Of a DNA stretch of 64,000 nucleotides, positions 1 through 11,625 are shown one piece after another; position 1 is the stretch's first letter; each line of letters starts with the position of its first letter. A program made the translations under genes and the position numbers. The notes beneath the pieces were generated by a model, which made no database searches, was not told where the DNA came from, and saw nothing but the letters and a program-made list of their open reading frames with translations. The stretch is taken from NCBI GenBank assembly GCA_949825045.1, contig OX463818.1, positions 24,382,906-24,446,905 of the forward strand, given 5' to 3'. This DNA is from Argyresthia goedartella. Taxonomy: Eukaryota; Arthropoda; Insecta; Lepidoptera; Argyresthiidae.

Positions 1-280
1 TTACCAAAAAATTCGAAAATTTACTACCAATAAATTCGAAATGACTGCCAAAATGGATGGATGTCCACCAAATTGTGTTTGGATAAATGATAACCAAACT
101 TATTTTTATGTTTTGTGTACTTAACTTTATGTTTTAAGTATTTTTTGTTGTTCTTACATGTTCAACCTAACACAAAGGAGAAAGGAGAAACTTAACCCTT
201 CACCTAAGCTACCGCAGTATTTTGCCCTGATATTTTCTGCAACTTTTGGTGGTCATTATATTTGTTGCCGTTATTTTTCA
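1..280 (+). repeat. core-plus-inverted-arrays element, copy 1 (open at left edge)
   Basis: A conserved core (about 145-229, from TGTTGTTCTTACATGTTC to CTACCGCAGTATTTTGCC) is flanked on the left by units containing accaaa or aaattcgaaat and on the right by tttggtggtcat, the inverse of the left units. The same core and flank type recur at 42230-42545. In this copy the middle of the core (the cttcgcttcgctcacccc part) is shortened. Family unknown to me. Confidence 0.6.
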
Positions 281-297
281 CACCAATTAATAGATAG

Positions 298-985
298 GTT
301 CATCTTCGGACTGCGCAAGTATGACCACGTATCTCAGCATCGCAGGGAGCTGAAGTGGCTACCGATTCGGCTTCGACGGGACTCTCATATCCTGTGTTTC
401 CTTTATAATATTTTGTGGAACCCTCGTTACCCTAACTTCCTACGTGATCGCTTCGAATTTCTTTCTTCAAGCAGGCCTCGGAGAACTCATATGGCGTCTA
501 CTCTCAAAGCTCCAGATCGCTCCACTGCAGCCTACGAGCACGGGTTCAGAATCCGAGCCGTACGACTGGAATGAGCTTCCTTGCACTATCAGGGACAGTC
601 GATCTCTAAATATATTCAAAAACCGGCTAAAGAAGCACTATCTCTCCCTTTCCAGTTAGATAATATATATATATTTGTATGTATTAGTTTATTATACGGT
701 TTATTCATATTTTTACGTTGTATTTAAGTAATTGTGTATGCAGTCTATTTTTAGCAATTAGGGTTATCAGTATAATACATACTATTTGTAGTATATATTA
801 GTCGTAGTATTTATAGAGTTTTATTGTACGCGCAGGTCTTCCCCCGCTCAACCATCACCTCTCCTACCATCTTGGTTTGCTGGAAGAAATCTCTTTTGAG
901 AGATAAGCTCGCCTTTGTACATGTTTTTTTTCTATTATAAGTTATCTGTATGACTGTTTTGTGTAGTACAATAAAGAAATTACAA
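298..985 (+). mobile_element. Jockey/CR1-like LINE, 3' end with reverse-transcriptase C-terminus
   Basis: The translation reads FGLRKYDHVSQHR, then LKWLPIRLRRDSHIL, then FLRDRFEFL in one frame (about 304-465). It continues as NELPCTIRDSRSLNIFKNRL in another frame up to the stop at 657-659. This is the usual C-terminal tail of insect Jockey/CR1-type non-LTR polyproteins, broken by a frameshift near 470-570. A 3' UTR follows with a conserved patch (ctggaagaaatctcttttgagag, 880-905) and ends in aataaag (about 970). The same UTR patch occurs inverted near 8255-8300 and 63610-63720. The copy is 5'-truncated and dead. The clade assignment rests on remembered motifs. Confidence 0.75.
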
Positions 986-1792
986 AATTACAGATAGTAC
1001 GTGTTTATAGTATAATAGTAGTACATATTAATAGTATAGTAATAGTAATAGTATTAATAGCTGTTTGGTTCAAAATCTCCCAAGTACGAAGTGCCATTAA
1101 ATACATTATAAATGGGACCTTTCTGAATGTTTCGTGCGAGTATCAATTACATTGCCCCTGCCGAGGACGGTTGCTATGTACCATTACCTTTTCCGGGCCT
1201 TTGTGGTGATTTAACGAAACATTTGTCCTTACTCAGATGTAATGTGACTTTTGAAAATTGCATCCCGAATTTTGCACATCCGCACTTCATAATAAGATTT
1301 AAATCCTAATATATTTTGTATTGTCTTGAACCTTCGTGAGTAACAAGTGGGTTAACGGTAATAAACCCTTGCTGTATATGCTCCTTGAACTTTACGTGAC
1401 GCTGTTTTCTTTTACCCCTACAATATGCCCCATCCAAGCAAAACTATTCATCCATTGGGGGCTCTTTTATCTTTTTATATAACGTAGTATGGTTATCCTG
1501 GACTAGCTACACCTTAGTAGCAAACGGTGGTTTCTGTCCTCTAGAAAAACAAAGGTGTTCGTAGCTTTCTGTAATCATGTCAACATTAATATTGAGTCAA
1601 TAACACCACAAACTAATATTTATCCACACGGCATAGCATGACTTACTTACCTTACCTTCAATTTAATGGAGTTGTCGTAAAGAAAGACTCTACTTATGTT
1701 AAGTTTTATCTTTCTATAAACAAATAATGGCCGAACAGTAAACCAAAAGTATTTTTATAATTTAAATAATAATAGTTTATGTGACTGTTACG

Positions 1793-2240
1793 TAATGAAA
1801 GTCATTAAAATACGAGCGAGGGATTATGGAACGAGCCGACAGGCTAGTTTCATAAGAGCATCACATGTGTGTTTTAATGATTAATTAATTATGTACAGAT
1901 ACATACACTGCTTTATCTACACTCTTATTATAAGCTCTCTATGATGTGTTTGGGAACCGCGTCTTACGACCGGCATTGCGGCATTGACACTTTCGAATAG
2001 AACGTCATCTCGACTGATATTGGTATTGAGGTCAAATCAAATGGCTTTGTTTTTCAGAGATGTTCATAATTTGAATGTAATAAGAACATCGAATTTGATG
2101 CTATTATGAAGCAATAATAACATCTTCACAGATAAGAAATGTGTTCTAACAAAATAGTTTAATCTTTTATCTGGTCGTAATTTGCGGTTTATGAACTCAT
2201 TATAGAAGGTTAATGATATGTGTGTAGATAAAAGCTTTTA
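1793..2240 (+). mobile_element. fold-back element family F, diverged copy 1
   Basis: The block has the same order as three better copies (10241-10622, 57361-57795, 61978-62327): an outer hairpin around cattaaaatacgag and acgagccga, then tatgtacag, then ttatctacac, gctctctatgatgtg, ccggcattg, and finally tggtcgtaa and gtgtgtagataaa. The inner ends ttatctacac and gtgtagataa are inverted repeats. No ORF is seen. Confidence 0.6.
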
Positions 2241-2369
2241 AAATAGTCATTATACTCGTAGTAGTTATAGTATTACAAAATTAGACACTAATCTTATTTG
2301 ATAAAGTGTCAACGCGATATATCTCGAAAAGAGATGTCGTTAAAAAAAAGAGTGTGCTTTAGACCACAC

Positions 2370-2570
2370 AACTGAAGTAAAACTTCTTTAGCTCTAATGC
2401 TTCAAAAATACATCTCCTGCACTGTGTCTGGCCATGAGAGGAAGAGAGAAAGAAAATGTTCGCGCGCACCTCTCGTTCGCCTCGTTCGATCACACTTCGT
2501 AACGCTCTGGTCACGCATTCGCCAGCTTACTCCCTAAGTCAAGCGTTCGTAAAGAAGTTTGACTTCAAAA
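2370..2570. mobile_element. small MITE with about 20-bp inverted ends
   Basis: The left end ctgaagtaaaacttcttta (2372-2390) is the near-perfect inverse of taaagaagtttgacttcaa (2550-2568). About 160 bp of mixed sequence lies between, with a C/G-rich middle (cgcgcgcacctctcgttcgcc). It has no coding capacity. Superfamily not determined. Confidence 0.55.
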
Positions 2571-3129
2571 AGTAAAACCATTTTAAGATGCGTCCAAATG
2601 TGTTACCACGAGTCTCATGTATGCAAATTATTAACTTAAATTTACACTAATCTTGCTTTGTTAACACTAATCATTGTATGATCGCGTGACTTACAGGAAA
2701 AGTGATTTCTACATGAATCAAACATGCTATTTCCTTGCCCATCTTTAGCACATGCTATCAATGCACAAGTGAAATGAAACCACGCCCTAGTGTTATAATG
2801 TTCTCACCCGGTGTCGACTGAGCCGAATCATAGTGACGTGACGGAGTGTAATGACATAGTGAACGGTGTAACAGTTCAAAGTGTTGAACACGGATGCCAA
2901 TTCGAGGAGTGTCGTGAGGGGCGGGGCTGCAGCAGTTGGCATGCATATGTGCTATGAACGACCTGGCCCCGTCACCGTCCTGAATCCAGGAATTGGGTAA
3001 GGACCTTTGAATCCGATAGCAACATTACTTACTTGTTCTTAAACACTGTTTTTAAATACAGGGACATTGCTTCTGATCCTGCACTAAGATACCCTGTGTC
3101 GTCGGAACCAGATACAGCGAAGTTACAAA

Positions 3130-4213
3130 TATTAGGTCCTTACATATGAAATTGGCGTTTCGCCGTACTGGCCACTTTGATCTCAAATATCTACTCTATG
3201 GTTAGGAATTCCAAATTCTAATTTATACAACTATTTACTCATGTATTTGTGTTTCTAAAATTATAATTCATTTGTTTTTTCCTCAATTTTTTTTTCTTGC
3301 GTCACTCAGCTTACAAAATGGAAAACTTGAAATATTGCGTTATTTACGAGTATGAGTTCTACCGTGGCACCAGTGCTGCAGAAACGGCTCGAAAGATTAA
3401 TGATGTGTATGGCGACGGTGCCGCAATAGAAAACACAGAGCTTTTTTGGTTCCAACGTTTTCGTTCTGGAAATTTCGACCTGCAGAACAAGCCTCGTGGA
3501 CGGCCGGAGACCAAAGTTGATAATGAAGAATTGAAGGCTATTGTGGAAGCGGATCCATCGCAAACCACGTCCGAGTTGCTGCAGGCTGCGGTGTCAGTGA
3601 TAAAACTGTTTTAATGCACTTGAAGCAAATTGGGAAGGTGAAAAAGCTTGAAAGGTGGGTACCTCACGAACTGAGTGAAGCAAATCAACAAACACGCGTT
3701 GACAGCTGCGTTGCATTACTCACCCGGCACAATAATGAAAGGATTTTAAATCGAATCATTACCTGTGATGAAAAGTGGATCCTGTACGATAATCGGAAGC
3801 GCTCATCGCAATGGCTGAACCCTGCCGGACAAGCCAAACCATGCCCCAAGCGAAAATTTACTCCAAAAAAGTTACTTGTGAGCGTTTGGTGGACTAGTGC
3901 TGGTGTCGTTCATTACAGCTTTCTTCTCCGGACCTTGCCCCAACAGATTAAATTTTTTTTCGAAATTTGGTTAACTTCTTGAAAGGGAAAAAATTCAACT
4001 CCGATGGGACAGTCCAAACCGCCTTCTAAGATTTTATTGATTCCCGTCCGAATGTTTTTTTTAGTAAAGGGATCGAAGAACTACCTATGAGATGGCAAAA
4101 GTGTATAGATAGCAATGGTACATACTTTGATTAAATAAATATATTATATTTAAAAAAAAAACGACTACGTTCCTCCCATGCAAAACGCCAATTTCATATG
4201 TAAGGACCTAATA
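3130..4213 (+). mobile_element. mariner transposon with intact TIRs and TA target duplication, internally deleted
   Basis: The ends TTAGGTCCTTACATATGAAA (from 3132) and its inverse ending at 4211 are near-perfect TIRs of about 28 bp, each followed outside by TA (3130-3131 and 4212-4213), the usual Tc1/mariner target duplication. The element is 1,080 bp, shorter than the roughly 1.3 kb of complete mariners. The missing part lies within the transposase gene. It cannot move itself, but the TIRs could still serve a transposase supplied elsewhere. Confidence 0.92.
3318..4136 (+). pseudogene. mariner transposase, frameshifted and deleted
   Basis: The N-terminal helix-turn-helix part starts at MENLKYCVIYEYEF (3318) and includes the mariner signature WFQRFRSGNFDLQNKPRGRP. 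The frame breaks near 3588. The next frame continues GVSDKTVLMHLKQIGKVKKL and WVPHELSE, then the first catalytic Asp in ITCDEKWILYDN and the second-D region in LLVSVWWTSAGVVHYSF. After 3930 the sequence jumps to NFLKGKKFNSDGTV and the C-terminal KGIEELPMRWQKCID, ending at a stop near 4134. The block that should hold the third catalytic Asp (HDNARPH region) is gone, so the D,D34D triad is incomplete. At least two frame changes and a stop at 4027 confirm a dead gene. Subfamily not resolved. Confidence 0.9.
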
Positions 4214-4707
4214 TATAAAACTAGTGGCTCTGTGAGCTGTAGACCTCGCGAGCTTATGAATGCACCTGGTTACGTGCACGAAGTATGAAAGTAGCCATTC
4301 ATCAACAACTTTGTAAGTCCATATCTCCGACATTTTGAAAAAAAAACAAACAAAATTGAATCTACCAAAAAATATTATAATTATTTCGATAATATTTTAA
4401 GAGAATCAGACAATCTCACAAAATTTAAAGAGAATCAGTTGAGAAATTCGACCTTAAGAGGATAACAGCCGGAAATCGGGGCATACGAAATCATTTTTGT
4501 CTAGAGCTGAAAAGGTAACGCTTCGCTCGCCAAAATCCAACCCTGGGAGTTTTATATCTTGAACCCGAGACCTCCGCCTGTGATGTGAGACAAATGTTAT
4601 CGTTCTTATGGTGTCCGCTACGGAAGTTCAATGTTAGACCCAATTTTCCGTCCTTTGACCCCTACGATTGTTTCTGTAAGTCTTGTTAATTGTTCAGCCG
4701 GGAATAC

Positions 4708-4765
4708 CCTGGCCCCACACTAGGATACCTTGTGTCGTGTTACGACAGCGGCGGGGCGGTACAAA
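4708..4765 (-). repeat. SINE-A tail fragment
   Basis: ggccccacactaggatacct and tgtgtcgtg are the reverse complement of the SINE-A tail (cacgacacaggg...ctagtgtggggcc). No tRNA-like head is present. Confidence 0.6.
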
Positions 4766-4897
4766 TAAACATTTGTGTATCTATCCCAAGGGTTTGGTTT
4801 TGTTTTTACGGCGTACTTGACCTGGTTACTTTTTCTAGAGTCAAAAACTATATATTGTATATGTATAAGTAATCTATAGAGCTAAAATAGAGAGGAT

Positions 4898-5122
4898 TTG
4901 ACGACCTCTGTGGCGAAGCGGTTGTGGCTCTGCCTACCATGCGGGAGGTCCTGGGTTCGATCCCCGGCTGGGGGTAAAGCAAAAAAAAAGGTCTTGGATG
5001 TATGTACTTGGTTTATATGTGTGTGATGTCGCTGTTTCTGGTTCCCACAACACAGGGTAACCTAGTGTGGGGCCAGAAGCAATGTATGTGCCTGTATGTA
5101 AATGTTTATGTTTATTGTCACG
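4898..5122 (+). mobile_element. tRNA-derived SINE (SINE-A), copy 1
   Basis: The tRNA-like head has a pol III A-box region (tggcgaagcggttgtggc, about 4911-4928) and a B box ggttcgatccc (4954-4964). The body contains gtctggttcccac-type sequence and the tail ctagtgtggggccagaagc followed by atgtatgtgcctgtatgta. Other copies: 7497-7705 (+), 33775-33947 (-) and 36763-36962 (+). The head does not keep a full tRNA cloverleaf, so it is not a tRNA gene. Confidence 0.8.
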
Positions 5123-5139
5123 GTACATTGTCACAAAAT

Positions 5140-7490
5140 AATATCAGGGAATAAAATTATTATTGTTTTGTTTGATTCTTTTGTTTCATTGTGTCGATAT
5201 TATGTGGAAGGAATATTTATTTGAAATGGCGGGAGATGTGAACACTTAGTAAGACCTCTATAATTATTAACAAATTGTGGTTAGGATCCTATTGTTAATG
5301 TTTTCTATTCATCTCACTATTTAGCGGTAAACGTTGCCAGTGTCACTTTTACTTTATAGCGTACTTTCGCTTTGAATATATACGTAATGGCACAGCCGTT
5401 TTTTTTTTACATTTACGTGTAATTTTTTCATCATAATGTAGGGAGGTTAAAGCATTAAAAATAACTTGGTTTTTTATCAGCAGTATTTCCCAATCCAGCC
5501 AAGCTAACATTGCTTATAAGTTAGAACAAACTGACAAATAGTTATCTCCAACAGATGATAAGAAACGTAAACAATTCGCTTCTTGCGTTGCGGTACCCTT
5601 TGTCTCAGCACGTTGTTCCACAGGAAGTGTCCATCTTGTGAAATGAAAAACATAGCTTGTTGTGAGTGAAATATAAGATACATGCTTATTCCTGTAGGGG
5701 ATGGCAAGGCAAAGGCACAGATTAGCGCCCATGTTCAGTATTTTACCCGACTGCAGCGAAGCAGAAAAGAGGGAGGCTTATGTGTTTGACCTGTATGTAT
5801 GTATGCCTGTTCTTGTGTCCCCTCGTACCTACTCAATGACTCTACCGATGTTGATAAATGATACGTCGTCTTCTGGCGCGATTATCCAATGGGTACACAA
5901 AATAAAAATAAAAAACAACTAATTTTATGCGCTTTAATGTGCGGCCTAAATTTTTTTTTTGCGAGAGGGGTATCAAAATTAAGGGCTCTAAAAGGCGAAC
6001 ACGGAAATATTTACTAATCTTGCACAAGCTATGAATACACCTTAGTTTTAAACTAAGCATTTACACTTATTTCACACTGTAATAATTTTATCTAATATCA
6101 ATAATTACGTTAAGTCTGCTTGTTTGGTGCGTTTAATGTACTGCAGGCGGGTTTTTAGTTCTTTTATTACGTCATTTTTCAAAATACCTGGCTTGAGAGA
6201 CCTTGTCGATGTAAGTGTAACTTAGTCTTTGACAATTCTGTTAACTTTGCCATATCTAAGCCTCAGTACGCTTTCAATAGCATAGGGCTGAAGCGAAACG
6301 ACGCCACTCGAAAAGTGAAACAAACAAGCTTTCTGCAATCTCGTTAATGCGTACTGTTAAGAAATAAAAGTGAACAGCTATACATCCAAACCGACACACA
6401 ACGGGTAATTACGTTAATAAATCTTAGAATAAACAAAAGTGAAAGTGGCTTCGCTTCATTCAGCATTCCGGCTGAGACGGGGAGTCGTTCGTCTCTCAAG
6501 CGGCGTGCAAGGAAATCTGCAACAATTGTAACAGATTTTATAAGAAAAAACCGGGCGTTATGGTACCCTCTGAGGCTCATAAGCAGAGTTTTCATACAAC
6601 CAATTTTTCAACAGAATAAAATAAAATTGTATCTACAGTATATTGTACTATTATATTATATCAGAATTAAGAGACTGGGTCTCTAGTTGGTTAGTTAGGT
6701 CCAACTACAAGAAGATAAGTAAAATGATATTTAAATAGCTAAAAAGCATATTTAAATTAAAGAACCATTGATATTTACATTTTTACAAGGAAGAGAGGAT
6801 AGTTAGTAAAGAAAAATATACAAGAGCTATGTTTTAATAGTACATTACTGTCGCGGTCTGTAATGACTGCGTTGCTGGTCGCACTGTTGGTGGCCGAAAG
6901 CGCAGCACAGCGCAGCTCAAGGCCTACACAGCGCGATCAGCTTTGCAGCCTTTGATGGACAAGCTGGAATAAATGCCGATTTTTTTTTTTTTTTTTTTGT
7001 TGGAGGGGAAAAAAATGGAATTACCCATGCCCAGGAGTCAGACCTCCCTGCTATGTCCGGGTCCCCACATATTGAGCGGGCATCAGCTCGTGTGGTATAC
7101 GGACTAAAAACAACCCCTTTGTGTTTACAGTTGTCTTATTAAGAATTAACTGTGAGCCATGGGAACTGTGAGCCATGGCAAATAAATGCCGAGACCGAAG
7201 GTCGAGGCTTTTATAGCGCGGACATCTAAGCATCTATAAGGCAATTTTCCACCAACATGTGGTGATTAAAATAAAGCGCACGTTAATCTACTTTAAACCT
7301 TGTTATGGTAACCGGGTGGTGTGTATTCGTGTAATAGCAGCTATTTGCGATAATTCTTCAGTAAAACAATTCCAGAGGCGTCTCAAATACTACAATTATA
7401 AGCAAGACGGAAAATGGAGCCTGTGATAACCTTCAGATATGAGCTCTCGATTACAAGCTGATTTTAGTTCGGATTATGTTTAGCTGTTTA
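5140..7490. other. stretch without a gene
   Basis: No supported coding sequence. It holds a short gtggcagaggc-family fragment near 5695-5755, a poly-T run at about 6979-6999, and a 15-bp local duplication (aactgtgagccatgg twice, about 7147-7178). The open frames here have no recognisable motif and no coding-like composition. Confidence 0.6.
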
Positions 7491-7496
7491 CCAAAT

Positions 7497-7705
7497 TGAC
7501 GACCTCTGTGGCGCAGGGGTTGTGGCTCTGCCTACTACCATGCGAGAGGTACCGGGTCCGAACCCCGGCTGGGGTAAAGAAAAGAAAACCCCAGGTCTTA
7601 GATGTATTATATTATAGGTGTGTGAAGTCGCTGTTTCTGGTTCCCACGACACACGGTATCCTAGTGTGGGACCAGAAGCAATGTATGTGCCTGTATGTAA
7701 AATAT
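7497..7705 (+). mobile_element. SINE-A, copy 2
   Basis: The head gacgacctctgtggcgcagg and B box ggtccgaacccc (7553-7565) match copy 1. The body and tail (ctggttcccacgacacacgg, cctagtgtgggaccagaagc) agree almost base for base. The B box has drifted (gtccgaacc for gttcgatcc). Confidence 0.8.
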
Positions 7706-7744
7706 TATGTCCAAAAAATTATTGTATCTCAAACTTACTAACTT

Positions 7745-7900
7745 TCCACTATCATTTTACACCCTATTTATACTAAACTAGAAAGGCTCGTCTCGGCTCG
7801 ACCTAACACAACTTAACTTTAGTATTCAGACAAAAAGTGACCTATTTATTCATAATTTATTCATATTCATAATTTATTGATAATAAGATATTACATGTCA
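7745..7900 (+). repeat. second-core variant of the inverted-array family
   Basis: ctaaactagaaaggctcgtc, then acctaacacaacttaacttt and agtgacctatttattcat parallel the core at 46835-46935 (ctaaactacatggggtcgcc, acctaacaaacctaacttta, agtgacctaaagc). Short AT-rich units (ttcataatttattcata) follow directly. Confidence 0.4.
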
Positions 7901-8239
7901 ACAGTATACAATAAACGAAAATAAATTAAATTAGCAGGCATAATGATTATGAATAACATGTCAGGATGGAACAATAATACAATAGTAATACACTCACTAA
8001 TAAAAGTCAATAATAAAAGTTATGTCAAAAAGAATAATAATGTAAAAATCGCATAATAATAAGAATTATATATTTTTATAAGAATTTATACATGGGAGCA
8101 CTAAATCTGTTGAAAATTTAACTTATTTGTTAGTCAAAACTTAAATTGTTTACACACAATACAGGTGTTGCCTTTTGGTTCGTTAGTTAGTTCATATAAT
8201 TCATATTATTTATTGCACAGAAATCTTAATAGTAAGGTA

Positions 8240-8350
8240 AGAAAACATTTTATGAGCAAAGGCGAGCTTATCTCTAAAGAGAAGCTTCTACCAGAAAACC
8301 TAGGCAGGATACAAATAAAATAAATATAATAATAAAATAAAAAAATACAA
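8240..8350 (-). repeat. LINE 3' UTR fragment
   Basis: gcgagcttatctctaaagag followed by aagcttctaccag is the inverse of the UTR patch at 880-915 of the first LINE. No coding part is attached. Confidence 0.45.
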
Positions 8351-8564
8351 TATAACTTATGACGCCTTCAGAATTTCAAACAGTGTGCATGTTATTTGGC
8401 ATGCTATCGTTGCATTGACAAGGATCAACTTTGCGCTAAACTATAAAAGTCTAATGCTATATTGCACGCTGGTGCTGATACTCGTGTACTCAAGTGCAGC
8501 TGGGTTTTTATGAAACTACTGTCGTTTTATTAACCTTGCTAAACCACTTGCGATAACGAATGTA

Positions 8565-8850
8565 AAGGTAAAAATTGCGTCACGCCTTTTCCCATACGGG
8601 GTGGCAGAGGCACAATTTTGTGCCCACTTTTAACCGGTTATTCACTACTCCATTTTTCCATGACAGGCGCTAGCCCATCGCCGCTGCTATGAAGGTTTTC
8701 TCACGATATTTTCCATCAGCGTTAGAATGTACTTTAGATAAATTACTTATCTCATTGGTACATGGACAGCACCAGGATTCGAACCTGCATCTCGTGCGTG
8801 GGAAGCGAGCGTATCGCTACTGTGTCTCTAGCTGGGGCGGTGCCCATAAG
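8565..8850 (-). mobile_element. tRNA-like SINE (SINE-C) on the minus strand
   Basis: Reading the minus strand from about 8830, a tRNA-like segment with B box ggttcgaatcc (complement of 8775-8785) is followed by a body and the tail module cctctgccaccccgtatggg (complement of 8590-8612). This module recurs at least ten times in the window without a head. The 131-codon open frame across it (8689-9084) is incidental. Confidence 0.6.
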
Positions 8851-9350
8851 ACTACACTTTTACGCGTCGAAAGAGCCCAGCATGCTGTGTTGAAGGTTTG
8901 CACATTCATACCGTACCTTTTCCCTACAACAGAACTCTACAATTATTGTGATGTTCTGACTGTCAGACAGATATTCATTCAGATCACTATACTAAGACAA
9001 CATATTATACTCTCATCAAGTAATTCTAATAACTATACAATTAATTCAAAAGAACGAAAAGATAAAGTATGCCCACTTATATAGGTTCGTACTAATTTTA
9101 TGCAAAGGTTTTTCAAGTTTCTGGGACCCTTTTTATACAATAAATTGAGTAAAGCAAGCGAAATTTACAATAAAACTATGAAACAAAAAAAACGATATAC
9201 CAATGGCTTAGATCCCAATCATATGAGGATACTGAAAAATGCGTAACTATTTTATCTTAATAAAACTCACATTATTAAGCACATACGTAATAAAGTAATA
9301 CTGGTAATTCCAAATATTATTTTTCAAATATGGACATACTCATACGACTC

Positions 9351-9367
9351 TCACACACACACACACA

Positions 9368-9442
<75 letters not shown>
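9351..9442. repeat. (CA)n microsatellite
   Basis: About 90 bp of almost uninterrupted CA with one ATA interruption near 9372 and a TCAC end. An (ATT)n run follows at 9728-9758. Confidence 0.95.
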
Positions 9443-9444
<2 letters not shown>

Positions 9445-10240
9445 TACATTTTATTATATTTTTCTAAATAAGTTAGTAACCACGATGTCTAGATAAAAAA
9501 CATACTACCTGTATACATTTAATGATTTAACTATTTACTGCTAGACAACTGTTCTTTTTACTCAGTTCATTTTCTAAAACTGTTAAGTGTCACTTACTGG
9601 AGGGAAGTGCTACTACTTAACCTATACCACAGGGTTCGCCCTATTTTAGGGAGTAGTGATCATCCCTTGTTCCTTACCTAGTGTAATAACAAGATTTATG
9701 TTGTAAAATTTTCAAGAATAAACGATTATTATTATTATTATATATTATTATTATTATTAACCCACTAGACCACGGAGGGCGCAAAAAACGAAACATATCT
9801 ATGGAAATACTCGGGCAGTATATAAAGGTGATTCTAATATCTATCATATCCTAAGAATAATAAGTTGTTTTACAGAGTTTTACTTGCCAAAGTGCATTGT
9901 CATTGTGTTCTGAGACACAATACATTGAGACAAAACAACTTATTTTAGAAATTATAGATGTTCTTAAGTTTTCTAGACTTTAAACTTATTGTTAACTTTA
10001 ACTAAAGTGAACAATACATTAGAATACAAAATACAACAATATATTTAAAGTTGATTTTAATGCAGCATTTTTTGCAAACTGGTTGTTGAATTTGTGATGT
10101 TAGCTCGCTGGGTAGCAATGAAATAATTATGATATGATGAATAAGTATGTGATTTTATGCTAAAATGCGTAACTTCGACTGGAAATATGTATTGAGTAGG
10201 TAGCTGTATAGGATTCATTATAGGATTTATTACAGGGATA

Positions 10241-10622
10241 TATAATATCACTCGAGAGTTTTAATGCCTAATTTTGTACAGTTACAACACTAGTTTGTCT
10301 ACACACATATCATAAGCTCTCTTTGATGTGTTCAGGAACCGCATTTTCGACCGGCATTGTGACATTAATCATTGCTCTGCAGTTGTTTAGCTTGTTCAGT
10401 AGTACCAACTTCACAGACAAACTAGGGGCGGCATGCAGGCGGGCGTCGGCGTTCGAATCGTTGAATGTCATAATATGTCGAAAATTGACACATTATGGTC
10501 ATAATGTATCAATATTCAGATAAGAAATTAGTTTTTACCAAGTAGTATAACATTATGCTGGTCGTAACTTGCGGGTTTTGGAAGCAGTAAAGAGGGTTTA
10601 TTATACGTGTGTAGATGAATAC
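10241..10622 (+). mobile_element. fold-back element family F, copy 2
   Basis: Starts actcgagagttttaatgcct; inner ends ctacacacatatcata (about 10300) and acgtgtgtagat (about 10602) are inverted. It shares gttgtttagcttgttcagta and ccaacttcacagacaaacta with copies at 57361 and 61978 at high identity. The 66-codon frame in it is shared with the other copies but broken differently, so it is not a gene. The left outer hairpin is missing in this copy. Confidence 0.75.
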
Positions 10623-10809
10623 TTTTACGCTACACTTACGAGTTAAACGCGTGTTTAATTTAAATATGATCAAAACAACATAAAATTCAACTTGAATCAA
10701 TTTTGATTAATTGCGTACGACCTAGTATCTAGGTCCTAGTCTGTGATGTGAAAGCCGGTGATGGCATATAATAAAACCTATAGGACCTAAAAAATTGCAT
10801 TGAGTCGTT

Positions 10810-11195
10810 AAATATGTATCGTACAAATAGCTATGGAAAGGGCTATGCTTGGTATTTCTCTACGAGATCGAGTCAGAAATGAGGAGATCCGTAGAAGAAC
10901 CAAAGTTGCTGACATAGCCCGTAGGATAAGCAAGCTGAAGTGGCAATGGGCAGGCCACATAGCGCGAAGATCGGATGGCCGATGGGGCAAAAAGGTCCTT
11001 GAATGGAGACCACGTACTGGCAAGCGCAGTGTGGGTCGGCCACCTACGAGATGGACCGACGACCTGGTGAGGATCGCTGGATCTCGTTGGATGCAGGTGG
11101 CTACGGACCGGTCACGCTGGAGTGCGATTGGAGAGGCCTATGTTCAGCAGTGGACATTAACAGGCTGAAATGATGATGACAAATAAACTCCGAAA
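10810..11195 (+). mobile_element. RTE-type LINE, reverse-transcriptase C-terminus and 3' end
   Basis: An open frame (10833-11168) reads MERAMLGISLRDRVRNEEIR, then KLKWQWAGHIARR, WGKKVLEWRPRTGKRSVGRP and PTRWTDDL, then WSAIGEAYVQQW. This is the standard C-terminal part of insect RTE polyproteins after the RT domain. The stop is followed within 10 bp by gatgatgac, a typical RTE tail. Everything upstream is missing (5' truncation near 10810). The preserved frame suggests a fairly young insertion. It is a LINE remnant, not a host gene. Confidence 0.88.
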
Positions 11196-11399
11196 CAGTG
11201 AAACAATGTAGTTGAATATTTAATAGTGCTCTGTACATATTTACCAGTACAAAATAAATATACATTGCTCTATTTACATACAAATAAACTTCTTTTCTTT
11301 CTTTCTTTCTTTCTATTTACATTTAGACATTTTAAAATTATGTAAATGTTGCAGTCTATGTAACCTCTACTACAGTATGCCAAACATTTTCAAATCAAA

Positions 11400-11625
11400 C
11401 CCTGTTGTCAGGTATACCTCGCGCCACGACTTAAGAGCGCTTGACCACGTTGGAGGGAATTACTGCGCATATATAACCCTTTCAGGTATTGAAAAGTGAC
11501 TAATGGGCATTCAAGGCCACCGCTCATAACTCGTGGCGCGACGTATGTCTAATGATGTGATCTTGGAGAAATCGTGATGTGATCTTGGAGAAATCGAAGG
11601 ACTTCAAATATTATACGCTTACCTA
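11400..11625 (+). repeat. dispersed repeat related to 52230-52445
   Basis: agagcgcttgaccacgttgg, gggaattactgcgcat, gcattcaaggccaccgctca and tcgtggcgcgac correspond in order to agagcgctgggcgacgttgg, gggaattactaagcat, cattcaaggccacctctcat and tgtggcgcgacata at 52250-52360. A 22-bp unit (tgatgtgatcttggagaaatcg) is repeated in tandem at about 11554-11597. Confidence 0.55.

Noticed and set aside
4898..4975. Functional tRNA gene
   Set aside because: The head is attached to a repeated body and tail found in several copies. It does not keep a complete cloverleaf, so SINE.
8689..9084. 131-codon ORF as a gene
   Set aside because: It runs through the reversed tRNA-like head of a SINE (gattcgaacctgcatctcg). 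No protein motif.
10323..10523. 66-codon ORF shared with 57501-57680
   Set aside because: It lies in the fold-back family. The frame is broken differently in each copy and shows no coding conservation.
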